Positions 32,788 to 40,783 of a stretch of 64,000 bases of DNA are shown here, in pieces. The notes beneath the pieces are model-generated. The model was not told the origin of the DNA. It ran no database searches and saw only the letters and a program-made list of their open reading frames with translations. This stretch comes from Hymenobacter sp. BT559 (GTDB lineage Bacteria; Bacteroidota; Bacteroidia; Cytophagales; Hymenobacteraceae), in the NCBI RefSeq assembly GCF_017571525.1, contig NZ_JAGETY010000004.1:186001-250000 (forward strand). The letters are read 5' to 3'. Numbering within the stretch: the first letter of the stretch is position 1; every line of letters starts with the position of its first letter. The translations under genes and the position numbers were made by a program.

Positions 32788-33487
32788 CATTGACAATCAA
32801 CGCATACTAGTAGTAGTAGCGCACCCTGATGACGAGCTTCTGGGATTAGGAGCCAGCATTCACCGGCTAGTACATCGGCACGGCTGCGAGGCCAGGGCAG
32901 TTATTTTAGGCGAAGGCCTGACCTCACGGTCAACTACCCGCGACACTGAGCGCTGGGCCACTGACCTGGCCCAGCACCGCAGCAATATTGCGCAGGCTGC
33001 GGCCGCCGTTGGATATGCTTCTACGGGCATCTATGATTTTGCTGACAACCGTTTCGATTCAGTCGACTTGCTCGACATTATCAAAGTTGTGGAGCAGGAA
33101 AAAGAAGCATTCCAGCCACATTTAATCTTTACCCATCATGGCGGCGATACAAACATCGACCATCGCCGCACATTCGAGGCTGTAATCACGGCCTGTCGCC
33201 CGTTGCCCGGCGAACCCGAGCGCACTATTTTAGCTTGTGAAACGCCCTCTTCAACCGAATGGCAGGCAGCGAGCTATCCGCAACCATTCCTTCCTAACTT
33301 CTTTCTAACAGTAACCGAGGAAGATGTCGCGGCAAAAATCGCGGGTATGGAAGCTTATGAGTTTGAGAAACGTCCCTACCCGCACCCCCGCTCGCCAGAA
33401 GCGCTGCGACTGCTAGCCCAGCGCTGGGGCGTAGTAACCGGACAACCATTGGCAGAGGCGTTTATGCTTGTTCGGCACATTGGATAA
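32774..33487 (+). CDS. PIG-L family deacetylase
   Basis: 237 residues. The zinc site AHPDDE (16-21) and the third ligand in THHGGDTNIDHR (H130) define the PIG-L/LmbE family, which removes N-acetyl groups from amino sugars such as GlcNAc-linked compounds or nonulosonic acid precursors. It overlaps the acyltransferase before it and the GT-B-like gene after it, so the three are probably co-translated. Base composition is AT-rich for the window. Confidence 0.87.
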   Translation: MSCFSIDNQRILVVVAHPDDELLGLGASIHRLVHRHGCEARAVILGEGLTSRSTTRDTERWATDLAQHRSNIAQAAAAVGYASTGIYDFADNRFDSVDLLDIIKVVEQEKEAFQPHLIFTHHGGDTNIDHRRTFEAVITACRPLPGEPERTILACETPSSTEWQAASYPQPFLPNFFLTVTEEDVAAKIAGMEAYEFEKRPYPHPRSPEALRLLAQRWGVVTGQPLAEAFMLVRHIG

Positions 33488-34817
33488 GGCCGTTACTCCT
33501 GCTCAACCAGCGACAATTTACGTTAGGGAACGTATAGCTAGGCTGCGTAATATTTTGTACGTTCGCTTCAGCGACCACTTCGCGAATTTCCCACCTGAAC
33601 TACTCGCCAGCATCTCGCCAGCTAGCACCTGGCGGCGACTGATGCGGGTGGCGGCCTACGCCGGGCTGCGGCTGGTGGGCCACTTGTTTCAGCCCATCAA
33701 AAACCCCGACCGGCTGGCGGGCGCGGTGTGGCTCTACGTGGTGAGCGCCAATAACTACGAGGCGCTGAAGTTTATTCAGGAAGCGTGGCCCGACGCGGTA
33801 CTGGTGGCAGGCCAGGGCAAGAATATCGGGCGCTACGGGAAGGCCGTGAATCGGCTGTCGCTGCGACGTAAGTTATTGTACTACTGGCAGTACCCGGGGG
33901 CACTACTAGGCCTTCACCAACTGGTGGGCGAGCGCGCCTTGCGCTTTTTCGACCTCGTTTTTTACGCCATTGGCTACTACGAGGTGTACCGGCTAGCCCT
34001 TCGCCACTACCGGCCCCGCGCGGTAGTATTTGCCAATGACCACAACGACGACGCCCGGGCCCTACTGCTGGCCTGCCGCGCCGAGGGTGTGCCCACGGCC
34101 TATGTGCAGCATGCCAGCGTGAGCACCAACTTTCCGCCGCTAGGCTTCGACTTGAGCCTGCTTGAAGGCCAGGACGCCCTCGACAAGTATCGCCAGTGCG
34201 GCCCCGTACACGGCCGCGTCGAGCTGGTGGGTATGCCAAAGGCCGATGCCTTTCTGGCCCAGCGCAACCAGGCGCCGCAGGTACAGCGGGTGGCCGTGGC
34301 CTGCAACCTGCTCGACGAGCTGCCCGCCGTGGCCGACACGCTGGCCCACCTGCTGCGCGAGCTGCCCGACCTCACGTTTACGCTGCGCCCCCACCCTAGC
34401 GACCAGCGCGACTTCAGTGAGCTGCGCCTGGCGCTGCCCGGCTTGCAGTGGAGCAACCCGCAGCAAGAGAACGTGTTCGAGTTTTTGCAAGGGCACGATG
34501 CGCTGGTAGCGGCCGATACCAGCACCCACCTCGAAGCCACGCTGCTCAACGTGGCGAGCCTCTACTACCGCTTCACGCCCACGGCCAGCCTGTCCGATTA
34601 TTATGGCTACGCGGCCCACGGGCTTAGCGAATGGGCGCACTCGTCCACCGAGCTGGTGGCCGCCCTGCGCCGGCTAGCCCACCATAAGCCCCTCGACCTG
34701 TACCGCCGTGCGGCGTATTACAACGCCACCCTCGGCACGCCCGACGAAGGGCATAGCCGCGCACTAGCCCTGCGCCGACTGGGCGAATGGCTGGACACCC
34801 CAACCAGCGGGACGTAA
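33468..34817 (+). CDS. GT-B-like surface glycan protein, candidate transferase
   Basis: 449 residues if TTG 33468 is used; TTG 33480 or ATG 33642 are alternatives. The sequence has the look of GT-B enzymes that use CMP or CDP donors: VVFANDHNDDARALLL, a YVQHASVSTNFPPLGFD segment, FTLRPHPSDQ and ALVAADTSTHLEATLL near the C-terminus. No family is certain. Given its place after pseF-, pseG-, pseI-type genes it may be the enzyme that adds the nonulosonic acid to the glycan. GC content rises sharply within the gene at about 33,600, so its 5' end may be the edge of an acquired segment. Confidence 0.6.
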   Translation: MFGTLDKAVTPAQPATIYVRERIARLRNILYVRFSDHFANFPPELLASISPASTWRRLMRVAAYAGLRLVGHLFQPIKNPDRLAGAVWLYVVSANNYEALKFIQEAWPDAVLVAGQGKNIGRYGKAVNRLSLRRKLLYYWQYPGALLGLHQLVGERALRFFDLVFYAIGYYEVYRLALRHYRPRAVVFANDHNDDARALLLACRAEGVPTAYVQHASVSTNFPPLGFDLSLLEGQDALDKYRQCGPVHGRVELVGMPKADAFLAQRNQAPQVQRVAVACNLLDELPAVADTLAHLLRELPDLTFTLRPHPSDQRDFSELRLALPGLQWSNPQQENVFEFLQGHDALVAADTSTHLEATLLNVASLYYRFTPTASLSDYYGYAAHGLSEWAHSSTELVAALRRLAHHKPLDLYRRAAYYNATLGTPDEGHSRALALRRLGEWLDTPTSGT

Positions 34818-34826
34818 TTTCGCCCT

Positions 34827-36215
34827 ATGCCTGCCCCTGCCCCAGCTCCCGCCGCTCCCGTCGCCGTTTCGGCCGAGGTGCGCCTAGCTTACGTGCTGCG
34901 GCACTTCCGGCTCGCCTACCCCGATGCGCCGGCGACGACTATCGGCTACGCGGGTACTCAGCCACAAGTTGAAGTAGCAGAGTTGAGTGCAGGCTTTTTT
35001 AATGGCAATAGCCCCCACCCGCTGGAACCCAATTGGCGCGAGTGGTTAGGCCGGCAAATCCCGTTTTTTTTTGATAATCCGGCTGCCGAAACGCTGCTTA
35101 ATTTTCAGCCGGGCAAAGTGGTTATTTCGGCAGATATTATTTCGGCGGCATTTTTTTTATTGAGCGGCTGGCAGGAATACTTCTCGACTGAGCGCGACCA
35201 GCACGGGCGTTTTCCTTACGCAGCCAGCGTGCAGAAAATCTATAATTTCGTGACGCTGCCAGTTGTCAATTATTATTTCGACGTACTAAAAACGGCCGTA
35301 GAATACGTGAGCGGCCAGTCGCTGCAGCCGCGTCGCTGGGGCAGGCAACAGGCCAGCTTTGCCGCGTTTATCTCGCACGATATTGATAATTTATATAGCG
35401 CCTGGAAAGCACCGGCTAAGGCTGCGCTGCTAGCTCATGATTTTAAATTATTCGGGAAATTATTATGGCAGCATTTTACCCAACCCGATGCTTGGAACAA
35501 CCTAGAAGCAGTGGCAGCAGCTACGGCGCAGTATGGTGCTAAATCTACTTTTTTTATTCTGCCTAACTCGGACAAAGCAGCCAGCGGCATAGCTAATGCC
35601 GATTATCAGTTACGTCCAAGCCTTTGGCAACGCTTGAGATTACTCGAAGCAGCTGATTGTGAGCTTGAATTGCATGGAAGCCTAGGCGCCTCCGTTGACG
35701 AAACCACACTTACCCGTGACTTAGATAATTTTCAATATGCAGGAACGGGGCTGCGCTTTCATTACCTAAGCTGGGACCCTCGGCAGACACCTGCTACAAT
35801 AGATGCTGTAAATTTTAACTACGATTCTACGCTTGGCTTTGCAGAGCGCTTCGGTTTTCGCCACAGCTATTGCCAACCATTTTACCCATTCGATTTTCTT
35901 ACTGGTAAGGAGACAGATTTTCTCGAAATTCCGCTTAATGTGATGGATGCGACACTCCATCATCCGAATTATTTGCAGCTAGCCCCTTCCGAAATTCTAC
36001 CCGCGCTTCAACCCGTTTTTGCCGAAATAGCGCGCTTCGGCGGTGTGGCCTCAGTGCTGTGGCACAACGAGAATTTTGACCCGGCCAACACCCAAAATGG
36101 CCCGCAGCAATTTCACGAAATAATGCGCCACTTGCAGCAGCAAGGCGCCGCCTTTCTCACGGGCCGCGAAATATGGCAGGAAGTTACGACCGAGCCCACC
36201 GCCCCAAACGCATAA
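34827..36215 (+). CDS. Polysaccharide-deacetylase-like (NodB fold) protein
   Basis: 462 residues. An N-terminal domain of about 175 residues precedes the NodB-like part, which opens FISHDIDNLYSAWK (HDID at 184-187, the metal-binding motif) and continues with STFFILPNSD, ELELHGSLG and a late VLWHNENFD histidine. Such proteins deacetylate or otherwise process surface polysaccharides; this long form is common in glycan loci of Bacteroidota. No signal peptide is seen, so it would act in the cytoplasm. Its middle part is AT-richer than its neighbours. Confidence 0.75.
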   Translation: MPAPAPAPAAPVAVSAEVRLAYVLRHFRLAYPDAPATTIGYAGTQPQVEVAELSAGFFNGNSPHPLEPNWREWLGRQIPFFFDNPAAETLLNFQPGKVVISADIISAAFFLLSGWQEYFSTERDQHGRFPYAASVQKIYNFVTLPVVNYYFDVLKTAVEYVSGQSLQPRRWGRQQASFAAFISHDIDNLYSAWKAPAKAALLAHDFKLFGKLLWQHFTQPDAWNNLEAVAAATAQYGAKSTFFILPNSDKAASGIANADYQLRPSLWQRLRLLEAADCELELHGSLGASVDETTLTRDLDNFQYAGTGLRFHYLSWDPRQTPATIDAVNFNYDSTLGFAERFGFRHSYCQPFYPFDFLTGKETDFLEIPLNVMDATLHHPNYLQLAPSEILPALQPVFAEIARFGGVASVLWHNENFDPANTQNGPQQFHEIMRHLQQQGAAFLTGREIWQEVTTEPTAPNA

Positions 36216-36244
36216 TTTTTAATTCATACTTTTTAATTCCAAAC

Positions 36245-37720
36245 TTGGGCATCGTTCAGCGGCAGAGTCTGCGCAACACGGTTATTTCTTACGTCGGGCT
36301 GGGTATTGGCTTCGTCAATACCACGCTGGTGCTGCCGCGGCTGCTGGCGCCAGCGCAGCTTGGGCTTACTTCCATTCTGGTATCGCTGGCTACGATGGGG
36401 GCACTGGTGTCGGCGCTGGGCTTTACGAATACTACGCTGCGGTATTTCCCCTATTTCCGCGACCGCGAAAATGGCCACTCTGGGTTTTTGGCGCTGCTGC
36501 TAGGGCTGCCGCTGACCCTGTTTGTAGTGGTGGCGGGGGCCTTGTGGCTGGGGCGGCCGCTGGTACTGCGCTGGTATGCCCACGATGCCGCCCTGCTAGG
36601 CCCGCACTACGGCGCCATGCTGGGGCTAGCGCTCTGCATCTTGCTTTACAACTTGCTGGAGGCCTATACCAAGTCGCTGTTTCACACGTCGTTCTCGTCG
36701 TTTCTCACCGATGTGTTGCAGCGCCTGCTTATTGTGGGCTCGGCGGCGCTCTATGGCGCGGGCGTGCTTTCCTTCGACGGCTTTGTGCTGGCCTACCTGG
36801 GTAGCTACGCGGCCATTGCGGCGCTGCTGCTCGGGTATTTGGCGGCTATCGGCGAACTGCACCTGCGGCCTACCCGTGCGGTGCTGCGGGTGCGACCGGT
36901 GGGCGAGCTGCTGCGCTTCGGCAGCTTTGCGCTGCTGGGCAATATCTCGGGCACGCTGCTGCTAACCATCGACTCGCTCATGCTGGGCTCGCATAGCTTT
37001 GCCGATGCAGGTATTTATACTATTGCCCTGAATATCAGCACAGCGCTGGCGGTGCCCTTTCGGGCGCTGTATAAGACGGCCTACCCGCTCATTGCCGAGT
37101 ACTGGAAGGAAGGCGCTACCGATAAAATGCTTGATTTTTATCGCCGCAGCACGCGCCTGACAACCGCGCTGGGTGCCTACTTGGCGCTGGGCATCGGGCT
37201 CAATCTGTCGTTTATTTATTCGCTCATTCACCGGCCCGAATATGCGGCGGGCACCCTAGCGGTGCTGCTCTTGCTGGTCGGCCGGCTCACCGATGGCATC
37301 ACGGGCGTCAATGGCATTATCGTGGTTACTTCGCCGCGCTACCGCTACGATTTACTGTTCAACGTGGGGCTTTCGGGGTGCATTATTGGGCTGAATGCGC
37401 TGCTCATTCCGCGCCTAGGCCTCACGGGTGCGGCGTTGTCGAATGCCCTGGCTCTAGTCAGCATCAACCTGTTGCGCACCTGGTTTGTGTGGCGCAGCTT
37501 CGGCTGGCAGCCATTTGATAGGCGCATTTTCTACATTCTGGGGCTAGCGGGCGCGGCAGGGCTAGTGGCGTGGGCATTGCCCGGATTTCAGAATAGTTGG
37601 CTGACACTGCTGCTGCGCGGGGGCGTGCTCACGGCGCTCTACGGAGCCGGGCTGCTACTCACGGGCTGGGTGCCGGAGGTATCAGCGCTGGCGCGGAAGG
37701 TGGGGTTGCCTATTCGCTAA
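36245..37720 (+). CDS. Oligosaccharide flippase (Wzx-type, MATE/MOP superfamily)
   Basis: 491 residues from TTG 36245 (MGIVQRQSLRNTVISYVG); the frame is open 72 bases further upstream through the end of the previous gene, but that part is hydrophilic and not like the family. About 12 to 14 hydrophobic segments alternate along the chain (GLGIGFVNTTLVLPRLL, LVSLATMGALVSALGF, FALLGNISGTLLLTIDSLMLG). It should move lipid-linked glycan units across the inner membrane for the locus at 20.6-37.7 kb. TTG start usage is inferred. Confidence 0.85.
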   Translation: MGIVQRQSLRNTVISYVGLGIGFVNTTLVLPRLLAPAQLGLTSILVSLATMGALVSALGFTNTTLRYFPYFRDRENGHSGFLALLLGLPLTLFVVVAGALWLGRPLVLRWYAHDAALLGPHYGAMLGLALCILLYNLLEAYTKSLFHTSFSSFLTDVLQRLLIVGSAALYGAGVLSFDGFVLAYLGSYAAIAALLLGYLAAIGELHLRPTRAVLRVRPVGELLRFGSFALLGNISGTLLLTIDSLMLGSHSFADAGIYTIALNISTALAVPFRALYKTAYPLIAEYWKEGATDKMLDFYRRSTRLTTALGAYLALGIGLNLSFIYSLIHRPEYAAGTLAVLLLLVGRLTDGITGVNGIIVVTSPRYRYDLLFNVGLSGCIIGLNALLIPRLGLTGAALSNALALVSINLLRTWFVWRSFGWQPFDRRIFYILGLAGAAGLVAWALPGFQNSWLTLLLRGGVLTALYGAGLLLTGWVPEVSALARKVGLPIR

Positions 37721-37822
37721 AGGGTACGCAAGGATAACGGGAGCAGGCCTAGCTAGTGGCGATTGGGCTGTTGTCGCCGCTATTATCGACGAGAAGCTGG
37801 CCGGAGGAGAGTCTAGATTAGT

Positions 37823-37861
37823 GCAGTGGGAGAGATAATGCTACTGTGCTTCTCCCACTGC
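37823..37861. terminator. Hairpin at the shared end of the flippase and permease genes
   Basis: Arms 37823-37833 and 37851-37861 (GCAGTGGGAGA type) form an 11-bp stem whose right arm is the last codons of the permease. It lies between convergent genes; no long T run is present. Confidence 0.5.
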
Positions 37862-39301
37862 TGCCTGTTGCCCCAACTTGCTATTTTTCTTGCCGTAACC
37901 GAAGTAAATCGCTAGCCCCAGTGCCAGCCACACGGCCAGGCGCAGCCAGGTTTCCCAGGGCAGGCTCACCATCATCAGGACGCAAGTGGCAATGCCCAGG
38001 ATGGGCACCACCGGCACCCACGGCGTGCGGAAGCTGCGCGGGGCTTCGGGGTTGGTGCGGCGCATGATGAGCACGCCCAGGCACACCATCACGAAGGCTA
38101 GTAGCGTGCCGATGCTCGTCATTTCGCCCACCACCGAGATGGGCACAAAACCCGCAAACAACGCAATAAAGGCCCCTAGCAGCAGGTTGGACTGCACCGG
38201 CGTGCGGAAGGTGGGGTGAACCTTGGCGAAAACCGGCGGTAGCAGGCCGTCCTTAGCCATCGAGAAAAACACCCGCGACTGGCCTAACAAATCGACGAGA
38301 ATAACGGAGGTGTAGCCGATAAGAATAGCCAGAATAATGGCGCCGCTGAGCCAGGCGTAAGGCGTTTTTTCGATGGCAATGGCCACCGGCGCGGCGCTGT
38401 CCTTGAACTCTTTGTAGTTGGCTAGCCCGGTCATGACGTAGCCGAAGAGCACAAACAAGATGGTGCACACCACCAGCGAGCCTAGGATGCCAATGGGCAT
38501 GTTGCGCTGCGGGTTTTTGGTTTCCTGGGCCATGGTGGCTACGATATCGAAGCCGATGAATACGAAGAAGACCACGCCCGCCCCGCGCAGCACGCCGCTC
38601 AGGCCAAACTCGCCAAACTTGCCGGTATTGTCGGGGATGTAGGGGTGGTAGTTAGCCGGGTCGATATACTTCCAGCCCAGCACGATAAACACCAGCACCA
38701 CCGCCACCTTGAGGGCTACCACCAGCGCATTAAACCATGCCGAGCCCGACGTGCCCCGGATAATAATAGCCGTGATAACCAGCACAATGAGCATGGCCGG
38801 CAGATTCACGAGCCCGTGCACCACCGAGCCATCGGCTAGGGTGGCCGGGGCGTCGAAGGGCGACAGCACGAGCTGGGCGGGCAGGTGCAGGCCGTATTTA
38901 CTCAAGAATTTGAGCAGGTATTGCGACCAGCTGATGGCCACCGTGGCGGCGCCCACCGAGTATTCGAGCACGAGGTCCCAGCCGATAATCCAGGCAAATA
39001 ATTCGCCCATCGTGGCGTAGGCGTAGGTGTAGGCCGAGCCGGCCACCGGCACCAGGGCCGCAAACTCGGCGTAGCAGAGCGCCGAGAAGGCACAGCCCAC
39101 GGCCGCCACTACGAAGGAGAGCGTCACGGCCGGGCCGGCATTATTAGCCGCCGCGATGCCGGTGAGCGAAAACAAGCCTGCCCCGATAATGACCCCGATG
39201 CCCAGCGCAATGAGGCTCACGCCGTTGAGTGTGCGCTTGAGGGTACCCGCGCCCGACTCGGACGCTTCCTGCCGCAGCAGGCCCAATGATTTTTTCAGCA
39301 T
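37841..39301 (-). CDS. APC-superfamily amino acid permease (CAT-like), candidate methionine importer
   Basis: 486 residues from ATG 39301 (MLKKSLGLLRQEASES). The first membrane segment has the APC substrate motif LGIGVIIGAGLFSLTG; about 12 to 14 membrane spans follow, with the family segments FAALVPVAGSAYTYAYATMGE and FFVFIGFDIVATMAQETKNPQRNMP. These proteins import amino acids across the inner membrane with proton or sodium. The sequence alone resembles cationic amino acid transporters, but a SAM-I riboswitch lies in its 5' leader with no other gene between, so methionine or a related sulfur compound is the more likely substrate. It is not clear whether it is linked to the upstream HD gene. 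Confidence 0.88.
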   Translation of the reverse strand: MLKKSLGLLRQEASESGAGTLKRTLNGVSLIALGIGVIIGAGLFSLTGIAAANNAGPAVTLSFVVAAVGCAFSALCYAEFAALVPVAGSAYTYAYATMGELFAWIIGWDLVLEYSVGAATVAISWSQYLLKFLSKYGLHLPAQLVLSPFDAPATLADGSVVHGLVNLPAMLIVLVITAIIIRGTSGSAWFNALVVALKVAVVLVFIVLGWKYIDPANYHPYIPDNTGKFGEFGLSGVLRGAGVVFFVFIGFDIVATMAQETKNPQRNMPIGILGSLVVCTILFVLFGYVMTGLANYKEFKDSAAPVAIAIEKTPYAWLSGAIILAILIGYTSVILVDLLGQSRVFFSMAKDGLLPPVFAKVHPTFRTPVQSNLLLGAFIALFAGFVPISVVGEMTSIGTLLAFVMVCLGVLIMRRTNPEAPRSFRTPWVPVVPILGIATCVLMMVSLPWETWLRLAVWLALGLAIYFGYGKKNSKLGQQAAVGEAQ

Positions 39302-39534
39302 AAAACGACACAACGCGAGCCTGGCGGCCCCCGTCAAAACGACCCGCTCCGCCGATGCGCATTCGCGCCCGGCTAGCCCTGGTCAACCCTCTAAAAGATA
39401 AAAAATGATGTAATCGCCGGACGGCGACTCACGCTAGGCTCCCCAACAACAGCGCACCACGCGGTGGCTGGCCCGCGCCGCAGCGCCGGAAACAGAGAAA
39501 GCAAACGAAGCAGAAAAAGCAGCACGCACCACGG
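39302..39534 (-). other. Leader between the riboswitch and the permease
   Basis: No gene is visible. On the minus strand it holds T-rich runs just after the aptamer (around 39500-39530) and a small stem at 39414-39427 (TCGCC/GGCGA) followed nine bases later by six T residues; either could serve as the expression platform, but none is strong. Confidence 0.4.
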
Positions 39535-39651
39535 GCTTTTATATGGCCGCCATAGTTTAGCGGCCGGTCGGTTGGCACCGTTCCAGCGAGTGGCTGGGGG
39601 TTGCCGGCGCGTCGCAGAGCCTATCTCTCAGCGCCTCTTTATAAAAACAAG
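39535..39651 (-). ncRNA. SAM-I (S-box) riboswitch
   Basis: Read on the minus strand, P1 is TTTTATA (39646-39640) with TATAAAA (39543-39537). P2 is GGCGC/GCGCC with a kink-turn and an inner GAG-AUAGG-CUC hairpin; the core GGCAACC follows, then P3 CCAGC/GCTGG, the invariant ACGGTGCCAA, and P4 GGCCGC/GCGGCC before P1 closes. The order, spacing and core words match the S-box consensus (AAGAG, GGCAACC, GGUGCCAA). It binds S-adenosylmethionine and usually turns sulfur-amino-acid genes off. Downstream lies only the permease at 39301. Confidence 0.87.
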
Positions 39652-39679
39652 CTGGGCTGGCGGGCCTGCTCGACTGAGG

Positions 39680-39687
39680 CAAAGATA
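39680..39687 (-). promoter_or_regulatory. Promoter -7 element of the riboswitch-permease transcript
   Basis: Minus-strand TATCTTTG, 29 bases upstream of the aptamer, matches TAnnTTTG. It sits just before the HD gene stop on the left side, giving the permease its own transcript with a leader of about 370 bases. Confidence 0.6.
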
Positions 39688-39711
39688 CGGCCGGATGTTG
39701 GTTTGGTGAGC

Positions 39712-40359
39712 CTAGCCTGGCAGCCCGCCCCGCTCCCAAGCTGCCAGCTCGGCCGCCAGGTTGCGGCGGGCGGGGCCGTCCAGCTCATCGCGTAGCGCAG
39801 GGGTGTGGAAGAGTACCGGCGCATCGAGCAGCCTAGCCAGCACCTGACGGCGGCCGGGGCGGTAGAGCAGTTCGGGCACTTGCTGGTACTCGCGGCGCAC
39901 CTGGCGGGCGTAGTCCCAGTATGCGGCCTCGGGTGCGCCCAGGATGCTGAGGTCGGCATCCAAGAATAAGAGCAGGTCAGCGTCGTGGGGCGGCTGGGGC
40001 TGAGTATGGTCCTGGGTGCGGCGAATGAGGTCGACCACGCGCTCGCGCCGGGCTGGTTCGAGGGTAGTTTCGGCCAGGAAGGCCAGAGCCCAGTCGGCGC
40101 TTCGGGCTTCGTTGTCGTGCCGCAGGGCCTCGTACACAGCATCGTGAAACCAGATAGCCAGGTCCACCACCGCCGCATCTTGCCGGGCGAAAGCCGCCAC
40201 CCTAGCCAGCAGGTTTTCGATATGCGCTAGGCTATGATAGTGCCGCTCGGGCGCCTCGTAAGCTGCGGCAAGGCGCTGAAGCTCCGCTTCACGGCGCTGG
40301 GCATCGGGCAGTAGCTGGGCCGTGAGGGCGTGCCAGCGGGCGGCAAGGGCGGTAGTCAT
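39712..40359 (-). CDS. HD-domain predicted metal-dependent phosphohydrolase
   Basis: 215 residues. The histidine/aspartate signature is clear: RHYHSLAHIENLL near residue 40, then LAIWFHDAVYE (the HD pair) and FLDADLSILGAP. This type is a small family of predicted phosphohydrolases often annotated as N-methyl-D-aspartate-receptor-like or HD-superfamily proteins; the substrate is unknown. It is the last gene of a long minus-strand run and follows the remnant at 40423 by 63 bases. Confidence 0.8.
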   Translation of the reverse strand: MTTALAARWHALTAQLLPDAQRREAELQRLAAAYEAPERHYHSLAHIENLLARVAAFARQDAAVVDLAIWFHDAVYEALRHDNEARSADWALAFLAETTLEPARRERVVDLIRRTQDHTQPQPPHDADLLLFLDADLSILGAPEAAYWDYARQVRREYQQVPELLYRPGRRQVLARLLDAPVLFHTPALRDELDGPARRNLAAELAAWERGGLPG

Positions 40360-40422
40360 GGGCAGCGATAGGAAAAGCAGGCGGCCAAGTTAGGTACTGC
40401 CGCACGCTAGCCCCGGTGAGGG

Positions 40423-40783
40423 CTAGTGCACGTGCACATCGGCCGGCGGCAGGCCCGGCCCGCTTAGGCGCAGCGAGTCGAGGCCGTAGTAAGCGGCGGC
40501 TGATTGGTTGTAGCGGGCGCTGGCCCGCTCGCTCAGCGGCTCGCCCAGAATGAGCACGTACTGCGGCGTGATGCCGACGAGCGGCGGCACGGCCACCTCA
40601 CGCTGCCCGGATGGTGGCCTCGCGCGCGGCCAGCTGGTGCTGCCAGGCAGGCCCGTTGCCGAGCCACTCGCGCCAGGCGGCGCGCTCGGGGCCGCCGAGG
40701 GCCAGCAGCAGGGCTAGCCCCAGCCCGACAACCCAGCGGCGCCGGGCCAGCCAAAACCGGATGAGGGGGCTAGCGGAGGGCAT
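40423..40783 (-). pseudogene. Frameshifted membrane-anchored protein remnant
   Basis: From ATG 40783 a 61-residue frame (MPSASPLIRFWLARRRWVVG, one membrane span, ending REATIRAA) stops at TGA 40600-40598. One base further a second frame is open from 40599 to TAG 40423 and encodes EVAVPPLVGITPQYVLILGE and a tail with YNQSAAAYYGLDSLRLSG, protein-like in composition. Skipping one base joins them into about 120 residues, so a one-base insertion has split the gene. The start overlaps the end of the oxidoreductase gene by 14 bases, as in coupled genes. The C-terminal pattern recalls large membrane proteins of the DUF6056 kind, which would make this a short leftover; the family is not certain. Confidence 0.6.
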
